The notes under the pieces are model-generated. The model worked only from the letters and a program-made list of their open reading frames with translations. It was not told the origin of the DNA and made no database searches. Position numbers and translations under genes: made by a program. Shown here in pieces: positions 55,738 through 64,000 of a DNA stretch of 64,000 nucleotides. This DNA comes from Allodiplogaster sudhausi (taxonomy: Eukaryota; Nematoda; Chromadorea; Rhabditida; Diplogasteridae): assembly GCA_945643635.1 (NCBI GenBank), contig CALZFC010000018.1, positions 3,607,501 through 3,671,500 on the forward strand, given 5' to 3'. Numbering within the stretch: position 1 is the first letter of the stretch; every line of letters starts with the position of its first letter.

Positions 55738-57057
55738 TTAAACTTTTGAGACGAAAGGACGACTTGGATGTACGCACTTACAATTAGCAGCAATGTTCGA
55801 ATACAGTTTAAAAGTAATTAAAATATATCTATTTACAAATCCCGTCATCGCAAACGCCAATGCCGTGTGACGTATCTGCAGCTAAATAGATGTGCTTATC
55901 GTTATAATTAGAGACACATTGGCTTGCACACAGATCCATATTTTACTTTTTCGTGAGCAGTGTTCCTCAATAGGAAGGGAAGTAATCTTTCTTCTCGAAT
56001 CGCGTAATAATGTAGAACGTCATTCTGCCTGGCATCTTCTCTAATGTTTCGTCTACTTCTCTGCTTCCCTCCCTCTTCTTCTGCTCTCCATGTTCCCGCC
56101 TTGTGGCCATACTTGAAGACCAAGTAATCATAAACGTTGCTCAACAGAACTTTCATCCTTAACTTCCCGTGCTTGTAGTACACCTCTTTTGCTCACAATT
56201 AGCTGCTTTCCCACTTTCCTTAACAATTCTACACTTTGTTTTCTTTGAATGCAATATCCACATTGTAATTTTTTTTACATTTCGTCTTTACTTGATTATT
56301 CAAAACACACGCAGCTCTCAGAATGATACATAGAACATAAAAGTCGAGACATACATAGTATATGCAATCATATCTCAGTTGCGGTCTGGCATATCATGTC
56401 TGCCTTTATCGCAGAAGAATGGAAATGGTATGGGGGGGGGTAGGGGAGCGACTGGGCTGGTCTGATGCCAGGATGTACATGGGGGGGGGCTCAAACAATG
56501 CGCGTTGGAATCAGCGAGTCCGGGGAAAGTAAATCAAGCCTGATTACATTTCACGGCATATGACAGGAAAATGATAATGATAAGAGTGTTGAGGACATAA
56601 AACAGGGCACGCGAATAGATTACAGTACATGCATATGCTCACAAGTATATTTAAGATAGTAATTATTCAAACATGGGGGGCAAAGACTGATAAAACGGAC
56701 TGCGAAGAGGGGAAGAAGATGAGCGGGTCTTCTTGACTCACTGTGATCTCGAAAGAGAGGGAGTGTGTAGCTTGGGTAGAGAGCGCGAAGAAGTAGAGAT
56801 AAAAAACGAAAAAGGACCCAGCACACTCTAGAGACCCAAAGAGAGAGAGATATAGTAAGAGAAAAAGAGAAAAAGAGAGAGAGAGAAACACAATCAAGCA
56901 TGACATAGTAATTCGCCTATATCTACAAACAAGTCGACAAAGTGAAGGAGAGCGGGTCATTTGGCCCAAGGTTGGCGAGAGACAACGATAAAAAGAAGAG
57001 AGGCAGAAGGGGCAGAGTGAAGAGATAACGGGAAAATAAGACAGGAGACAGAGAAAG

Positions 57058-57102
<45 letters not shown>

Positions 57103-58282
57103 CATCGCGCAAGAGAAAATCAAAGAGAAGAAAGGAAGGCTAAAATGCTTGAGGTTTTCTAACCGGTGGGTCAAGACGACGGTGTGAATGGTAGCAGTAA
57201 TGCAAAAATCACGCAAATCCTACACATCATTACAGTACTAGGAGAGAGAATAGGCGGGAAATTTTTTTTTTTGAATTTTACTTATTGATTGATTGATCGG
57301 CAAAAACGTCCCGGCTCCCGTGGCGACGCATGAGAAAAAAGAAAAAAAATATTACCGTACCCCTCTAAACAAATGTGAATTGCCGAGTGGATAGGAATAA
57401 GTAGATGCCCTTGGTGCGTGCGGCCATAACAAAAGGTTGGATGTGACACAGCCACTACAAGACACTTTTGGTGTGCTTGTATTTTTAGTGTCAATTTCAG
57501 GGATTACGGTAGCGACATTGGTCTGGGTGCCTGTATACTTACTAGAGCACACAACACAGAGACTTTTGTGATGCGGGCTCGTTGAGAATGCCTTAACAGT
57601 TATATATGGTACATATATATTTTAAGCCTAGAAACTACGGTATCGCGTTCGGTGGGTCATGCGATAGGTCGAATGTACAATCGGGCGCGAAAAGCAGAAG
57701 GGGAGGGCCTTGATTGACGGAGGGGGCTACTACGCAGTAGTAGCCTTGAGATGGTGGTGTCACTGGCCAAGGCAGGGACAGGGATGGGCGAATTAAGACC
57801 GCCCCACTTCTTGACGAAAGGACGAACCCTCAGCGCAACGCGGGAAAGTTATGTGCACAGAAATATAATTTGAAATAATTATGTGACTACAAGATTGTCT
57901 CAGACTAGCTTTTAGGATCAGAGGAGAGGTGGCCGGCGAAGAGGAGCAAAGAAATGCGAGAGAGCGAGAGAGGGTTGAGAAAGAAAGAAAAATGAGAGCG
58001 GGGGGAGGAACAACCGCTCACGATTGAAGCGCATTGGCAAAAGAATGAATGAATCGTACAAGAGTATACATGGATCATAATTATTAACGATATCCCTTCA
58101 ACCAAGAAAAACAACGCCATTATGCCCTATTCAGATTAGATATTTGCGAGGAAAGGATAGAGTTTATAAACGAGAAAAAAGAGAGATGTCAAATACTTAA
58201 ACTACAGTACTCTCCTCTCTCTCTTCTCCAAATATGCCAGTGTTACAGTAGCCGTAAGCGTGTCTCGTCGTGTCGGGATAAC
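55738..58282. other. Region downstream of dab-1 without a supported gene
   Basis: GA-rich on the plus strand (56820-57120), so any open frames are Ser/Leu-rich artefacts on the minus strand. G-runs gggggggg at ~56431 and ~56484. Part of it may be the dab-1 3' UTR. Confidence 0.4.
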
Positions 58283-59149
58283 TCAGTTGAAGAAGTCATC
58301 GGCAAAGGGGTCGTTGGCCTTGTTGCCAGGGAAGACGGGAACGGGCGCGGGGATGGCGGGACGCGGCGGCAGAGAAGTGGGCGCGAGAGTGGTCGGGTGG
58401 GCCGTGGATTGGAAGTGTGCGGCGGGCGGGGCATACGAAGCTGCCGCGCCAGAGCCTCCCAGAGCGTTCAGGGGCACCTGAAAAGGGGCAGAGTAGGGTG
58501 TTTTTTTTTCTCTTTCAAATTTTAACTTATATTTTTCCATTAAAAATTACATTTTCTAGCCACAAATTTATGCACCCTATCAAGCCACAAATTTAAGCGC
58601 CCATTAAAGGGAACAATATAATAATAATCCTGAATTAAAATAAAAATTTTTTTGCGAATTCTCTACAGAAATGACAGGTTTTTCTTATAAACAATTCGAT
58701 ATTATCATGCATGCTTGACTGGCATTTTTCTATTAGCTTTTACTTTGAGGTTGTTTTTATTATAAATAAATGAATTAATTAGTTAATTACTTAATTAAAA
58801 GCACAAACCTTGGGCGGATTGATGAGATGATCGAACGGGTTCTTCTTCGTCTGAGGCTGCCCGACCAGCGAGTCAATGTCCACCAGCTTGGTGAAGGCCT
58901 CTTCCAGTGAGGACACCTACAATGGCACATAGAACAAACTTATGACTTCTGAAAAAAAAATATATATCAATTTTTTAAATTTATATAATAAATACATTTA
59001 TATAAGGCATTGGATTCGATAAATTTATTTAAAATTACTTCGTCGCAAATTTAATTGCGTTATGATAGGTCACTAGCCTTTTTTGTTGTGTTGAGCAAAT
59101 ATCTACATAAATTTTGTTCACCTATAAATTATTTATACAAAATGATAAA

Positions 59150-59181
<32 letters not shown>

Positions 59182-62100
59182 TAATAATAATAATAATAAC
59201 CAACTCTGCGTGAGCTGTCCCAGTTTGCGCCGCCGTTGCTGTTGCCATTCGTCTTGCTAAATATGAGGTTTTATGGTTCATCTTCATTCAACAGAGAGGA
59301 ATCAAGAGAGGGAAGAAAGCCTATGGTCTAGGCAAAACAGGGTGGGGGGGGGGGGGGGGGGGGGGGGGTAGGGCCTTTGGTGGCTCAAAAAATGGTTTGT
59401 GGTGAGTGTTTCATTCAAGCATCTCTGCTGAACCAACCTCGCGTCTCCAAAGTTGGCCGTGAAAGTGGGCGCCGTGTTCTCATTGACCGCCGAACCTCCC
59501 CAGTTCACGGGCGCCGCCGCGCCAAAAGCCTGAATCGGTGCGCCTGCGAGTGTCATGCGGGCGGCCGACGTATCGAAGGGGTCGACCGCGGGAGGAGGAG
59601 CAGCCACTGCCGATGCGAACGGGTTTGTCTCCTTAAAAAAGAATTCACTAGGTAAATTTTTGTTTAAAAAAAGTTACTAGGTTAATTTTTTATGAAAAAA
59701 AATTGACTAGGTAAATTTTTGTTTTAAACAAAGTTACAAGGTTAATTTTTCATGCAAAAAAAATTCACTGGGAAACATTTTGTTTAAAACAGAGCTACTA
59801 GGTAACTTTTTTTTCATGCACTGCTTTTTTTTATTCCTTTTTTTTTATTTTTTTTATTCCTTTTTTACTGCTGGCAGAGAAAAAAATAATACTATTTGTT
59901 AAATAATTTTTTTTTCATTTCTTGACATACCCTAATGGAAAACTACGGAAAACAGCGTTGGTCAAAAAATAACGAGAAAAAAAGCGTTAACCGAGAAGCC
60001 TGGCGCTGCCTGAGCAAAAGGCTGCGATGCCATGTAGGGAATCTGCTGCGGCTGCTGACCCCAGCCATTGGTCGTGTACGGCATCTGGAGATGTTACTTT
60101 TTACAATAAAGGACATGAAAGGTTGTAAGTAAACATTAATAGATAAGCAATTTTTAAGAAACCATAAAAGCAATTTATTTCTTTCATATGACTGGATCAA
60201 GGATATTCCCAGCACCTTCTGTCGTAATTTAGCAACTGGCTCTCCTCTACAGTATCCCCCTCGTTTTAGTACACCAAATTAGCTTCCATTTTAACTCAAG
60301 CCGTGAAGAAATCTACAGTGCCCCTTTTGCTTAGCATACCAAATCCCTGTCACTTGAATTAAACTGAATGAAGGCTCTACAGTAGCACATCATTCGCTCA
60401 GGACACCATTTCCCATTCCATTTGAACTCAACTGAATGATTACTGCACTCGTCTACAGTACAATTTTCGGTCATGGCACCGAAAGTGCCTCCCACCTGGT
60501 GCATGTGGTGAATGGCCGATGGCTGTACGCCGTAGAGAGTAGCGGGAGACTGCGAGAGCTGGCCGGCCATGAATGGCTGTGGAGTCGACGTGGCCGACGG
60601 CGCGAATGGAAGCTGCTGTAAAGGGAAATTGTATTAAGATATAAAACATTACTATATTTCACATTCTAAAGACTAGCACGTAATTAAAGATTTTTTTATT
60701 GAAAATAAAAAGGAATAGAACATTGTTTTTATTATTGAAAATATAAGGACTTCATTTCTTAAATGTTTCCCGATTAAATCTTTTGATCAATTTTCTGGTA
60801 GACTAACAAAACAAAAACAGCCTTTGTGTTCTGGTAAATATTGTTATGAAAAAAACGCCAATGCAAAATTTTTTGGATAGTAAAAAATTAGCTGCGTACA
60901 AGAATAATGAAATCTTGTTCCTCGGTTACATGTCTGACAGTGTCAAAATTTCCAACCCACCGGAAATTATTGAAAATATAAGGACTTTGTTTCTTAAATG
61001 TTTCCCAATGAAATCTTTTGATAAATTTTCTGGTAGACTAACGAAACAAAAAGCCATTGTTCTATAACCCACTGGGGTAGCGACGACCGATGAGTTGAAT
61101 GAGTGTGCTTGGCCTGCTGCCGGAGTGGCCAGGAATGAGTCACTGAAGGGGTCTGCCTGGCGGGGGGTAGCAACCGGTGCTGCTCCTGCTGCTGCGGCTG
61201 CTGCTTGCATTCCGAATGGCTGCTGGCCGAATGGGTCGAGAGCCGAGCCATCTTAAGACAGTTCTTTTTTCATATTTCTTACAAGTAGTTAGAAAAGGCT
61301 AAGAAAATGGGTATACTTGAGAGGGTAGTCGGAAGATAATGAGATGATATGAGACAGAGAGAGAGAGAGAGGAGATACAGGGTAAGAGAGGGAGAGGGAG
61401 AAGAAAAGAGAGAGAGAGAGATAGCGAACGGGATAGAGAGACAGAGAAGAGAGAGAGAGAAAATCAAAACATACTGGTAGAGTAAGTGCTCGTCTCGCCC
61501 GGCCACTCATCGCCAGCCACAACAGGAATATGCGCCAGTTGGTTGACACCCTTAAATTGAATTAATTAGAGTTACCTTTTCAAAGATTTATTTTGAACAC
61601 TAATGTATTCATTTTATACGGTTTCTTTTTTCTTACAAGAAAAAAAAATATATAATCAAAACATCTTTCCGTGTCGCAAGCCGCAATGGCTTATTAAAAG
61701 AAACGGATTAATCCGTTGAATATTACGGTTTTTTCATATTCTACAAATTCGTACTCCTCCACACAAACCTGCTCGATATGCTGAAGTTCCGTCTCGAGAT
61801 CAAGGAGATCTGCGACAAGTACGCCGTTCTCCGATCGAATTCCATTCTCTTCCATCTCCTGGAATGCAGCGATTCTGGCTCTTACTCTTTTGGCTACTTT
61901 CCAACATTATAATAACACGCTAATGTATGGAAAAAAAATTCAAAAATTAAATACTTTTTGCTCTCGGGACTCATAAAAACCTTATAATAATGCATGAAAA
62001 TCTCTCGCACACTCCCGGCTTCTTTAGCCTGAGTTATTTATATTTTATAAAAAATTCCTTGAAAGTATGGTATTTCGCAAGCGAGCCTACTGTACCAAAG

Positions 62101-62625
62101 ATTTTTTTTCTTCGACCCTTGATCCAACAAGGAGGATTCCCAATTGAACCTCTAATTATTTCAAATAATTATTCAAATTTCAAATATTTAAATTTCCCGC
62201 CTGACCTTCTTCTTCTCCTCCTCTTGCTTCTGCTTGACCTGCTCGATCTGCTTCCTCTTCATCTCGTACACGATCTGGAACATGTCACGGATGGCGAGCA
62301 CTGCGTGATCAGCCGTCTGCGCAGTCTTGATACCGTAGAACTTGTACTTCCCTGAGCAGGAGGAATGTTTGGGTCTTGAAGGGAAGGAAAATGTTGCGCT
62401 CTGGTTACTGTAATAAATCCGTTCAAGGTTTTTTTTCTCGAACTTTGTGTTGCTCTCCTCTCTCCATCTCCCTCTTTCTCTCTCTCTCAAACTCTCCTTC
62501 TCTTCCTCTTTCTCTCTCTCAAACTCTCTTTCTCTCCCACTTTCTCTCTCTTTATTGCTCTATCCTTTTCTTTCTCAACCTCTCTCTCTTTCTCTCTTCC
62601 TTCTCTTCTCATTCTCGTCTCCCTC

Positions 62626-62668
<43 letters not shown>

Positions 62669-63518
62669 ACCCAACATACCATCCGTGTTGCCGAAGACGA
62701 AGCCGAATGCCCTCGCATCGGTAGTGTCGCGAGCGATGAAAGAGATGCGCGACACGGGGAAGTTGAAGAGAACCGTCTGAATTGTGTAAACTAGCGAACC
62801 AGACAGAGTAAAAAAATCTCGTTGTCGTTCACTCCCACTCGTTCTCTCTCCTCACTCTCTGTCTCTCACTCTCCGTCTCTCACTCTCTTACCTCTCGCCT
62901 CCACACTTTCCAATCTCTCTCTCCCTTCTCTCTCTACTCTCTCTCCCTCTCCTCTCTCTCTCTCTCTCTCCCTCTCCTCTCTCTCTCTCTCTCTCCTTCT
63001 CCAACCTGGCTCTTCTCCTCGAGTATCTTGATGCCCTCAATGTTGATGTTGAGCTGCACCCTCTGCTTATGCGTGCCGGCTGCCTTGACTGCCGCCTTGG
63101 CATCTCGCATCGCGTCCGCGCACATTGCATCGCCTGAATCATCATTCATTTATTTATTCAAATTTATTTATTCAAATTTATTTATTCAAATTTATTTATT
63201 CATATTTATTTATTCATCTTTATTATCTATTTTATTATTTACATCACGTCCAGCAGGCCCATCATCATCGCATTACCGTCTCTAACCCTCTCCAGGAAGC
63301 GAATACAAATTTGACTGTTTTCATTACCGTATTGCTTTGGTGGTGTGTAAAGCGCACCGAAAATAGAGCATTACCGTATCTCCTAGGTCACACCGAAAAT
63401 AGAGGAGACTAAAAATTAGCACCTCTCGCCGCGTCGACATCCCTTGTGCCGATGAGCTTGCCCTTGTACGACACGCCGTTGCCTTGGAAGCGGAACGGGT
63501 CCGATGAGGCGGCCGTCG
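58283..63518 (-). CDS. dab-1: Disabled homologue DAB-1, endocytic adaptor, 13 exons seen, 5' end missing
   Basis: Minus-strand exons: 63518-63423, 63133-63006, 62776-62680, 62351-62206, 61858-61769, 61550-61475, 61251-61073, 60615-60496, 60084-59992, 59631-59438, 59256-59205, 58916-58809, 58477-58283. All join in phase. The first four give a PTB domain with Disabled signatures: [75 protein letters not shown]. Then follow a charged helix, a linker and a low-complexity C-terminal half with clathrin-adaptor/EH-binding motifs: [42 protein letters not shown] and terminal NDPFADDFF. In the family the PTB binds NPxY tails of LDL-receptor-type cargo and the DPF/NPF motifs recruit AP-2, clathrin and EH proteins at the inner plasma membrane. 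Three acceptors end in aag. The start codon was not found in 63519-64000. Confidence 0.9.
59344..59368. repeat. 25-bp uninterrupted G tract in a dab-1 intron
   Basis: Pure G run on the plus strand (C run in the dab-1 pre-mRNA), between exons 59631-59438 and 59256-59205. Long enough to form G-quadruplexes. Confidence 0.95.
59640..59825. repeat. About 60-bp tandem repeat in a dab-1 intron
   Basis: Three units starting near 59641, 59703 and 59762, each combining aaattcactaggtaaatttttgttt with gttactaggttaatttttcatg, imperfect. Confidence 0.75.
60236..60470. repeat. About 69-bp imperfect tandem repeat in a dab-1 intron
   Basis: ctctacagt (or tctacagt) recurs near 60245, 60313, 60382 and 60453, each followed by a ccc/cac run, 'agcacaccaaat'-like and 'ttgaactcaactgaatga'-like sequence. 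Four units. Confidence 0.7.
60734..61064. repeat. About 97-bp direct duplication in a dab-1 intron
   Basis: tattgaaaatataaggactt and the next ~80 bp at 60734 recur at 60968 (through tctggtagactaac and aaacaaaaa), about 234 bp apart, with ~10% differences. Confidence 0.85.
61340..61462. repeat. GA-rich simple repeat in a dab-1 intron
   Basis: Several gagaga runs between exons 61550-61475 and 61251-61073; the open frames here are low-complexity artefacts. Confidence 0.9.
62460..62668. repeat. CT-rich simple repeat in a dab-1 intron
   Basis: ctctct runs, the longest at about 62631-62667, between PTB exons 3 and 4. Confidence 0.95.
62850..63000. repeat. CT-rich simple repeat in a dab-1 intron
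   Basis: Runs of ctct between PTB exons 2 and 3, ending just before the donor at 63005. Confidence 0.9.
63145..63235. repeat. tttatttattcaaa tandem repeat (about 14-bp period)
   Basis: Five or six units of attcaaatttattt / attcatatttattt in the first visible dab-1 intron. Confidence 0.85.
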
Positions 63519-64000
63519 CTAAAATGTGGAAAACTTTTGTTTTTAATTAATTAATTTAATGTTTAAATACATAAAAAGTAAAAACTGCTAAATACAAACC
63601 TTAATTTTTTTTTTACAAATTTTCACCACTAACAATGAGCTATCGACAACTACAACTAGACAGCCCAGTTTTTTTAAGCTTTTATCTAATTTGCTTTTTT
63701 GAGCAAGTACTAAACAATCATAGCAAAATCACAGTGACCCACTTTTAAAAATGCTGAAATTTTCCACCTATTCAAAGAAAATCAGAACCATATGCTCACT
63801 TTAAATTATAGTTCGCTCGTACTTAGTCACGAAGACAAAAGGAGCCCCAAGTGAACCCTTTCTGCACTTGATGCTCCTTTAATCCTTATAATAGGCCATA
63901 TTGAAAGAAAAAGTTGACATTATATAATTGTAGATCAAGAAGGAAAAGAGTGGGTGATAGAATTCACGAATTAACGGACTCGACATTACGGCCCTCGTTA
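63519..64000. other. Upstream of the first recognised dab-1 exon; start exon not identified
   Basis: An ATG on the minus strand near 63985 (MSSPLIREF) could be a start exon, but no donor confirms it. Otherwise AT-rich intronic sequence. Confidence 0.35.

Noticed and set aside
56620..57216. Ser/Leu-rich minus-strand frames
   Set aside because: Translate GA/CT microsatellites; no start or splice context.
61289..61549. Minus-strand frame of 86 codons across the dab-1 exon at 61550-61475
   Set aside because: Wrong frame; the exon frame that joins in phase with its neighbours reads [20 protein letters not shown].
58283..63518. Numb homologue
   Set aside because: NPF/DPF motifs also occur in Numb, but the PTB exons read like Disabled ([39 protein letters not shown]).

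Overview
The window is eukaryotic and almost certainly from a nematode. The genes are split into many small exons with short AT-rich introns, and most acceptors read tttcag or tttag. It carries nematode-type serpentine chemoreceptors, a clear Disabled/DAB-1 adaptor gene, tRNA-Arg(CCT) copies, a CR1/jockey-like non-LTR retrotransposon and many MITEs. A diplogastrid such as Pristionchus would fit, but that is a guess. Exon coordinates below come from reading splice signals and checking that phases join; no transcript evidence was available.

Layout. 1-2147: 3' part of a serpentine receptor (+). 2.7-9.85 kb: decayed LTR-element-like region bounded by a 187-bp direct repeat, GA-rich, with minus-strand exon-like fragments. 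10.8-18.6 kb: a complete ~30-exon gene, here called M (+), for a putative type I membrane protein. It has a signal peptide, a Ser/Thr/Pro-rich stalk amplified by a 489-bp exon-pair tandem array, a Cys-containing domain, one membrane segment and a Lys-rich tail. 19.2-19.85 kb: broken relative M'' (+). 19.9-30.2 kb: a near-perfect palindrome with 4.89-kb arms, in which two LINE 3' parts face outward from a TTAA-flanked foldback element X. 30.2-32.9 kb: intact receptor copy GPCR1 (-). 36.0-38.6 kb: M relative M' (-). 40.6 kb: last exon of an M-like gene (-). 40.9-42.2 kb: a second foldback made of two LINE 5' parts around a truncated X. 42.2-43.8 kb: truncated receptor copy GPCR2 (+). 46.1-48.8 kb: receptor copy GPCR3 (+), probably damaged. 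52.99-53.73 kb: small complete three-exon gene (-). 55.67 kb: tRNA-Arg(CCT). 58.3-63.5 kb: dab-1 (-), 13 exons, 5' end outside the window or unrecognised.

The central observation is that the two foldback structures are reciprocal: one holds LINE 3'-X-LINE 3', the other LINE 5'-X'-LINE 5'. Inverting about 25.25-41.5 kb on paper joins each LINE 5' part to a LINE 3' part, joins the split M'' gene (exons at 19.2-19.8 kb plus last exon at 40.6 kb) around a LINE insertion, turns the 2.25-kb receptor inverted repeat into a direct duplication with a LINE at its junction, and puts every M-family and receptor copy on one strand. I infer a ~16-kb inversion by recombination between opposite arms of two palindromic X elements that had inserted inside LINE copies. 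Misassembly of the palindromes must be excluded first.
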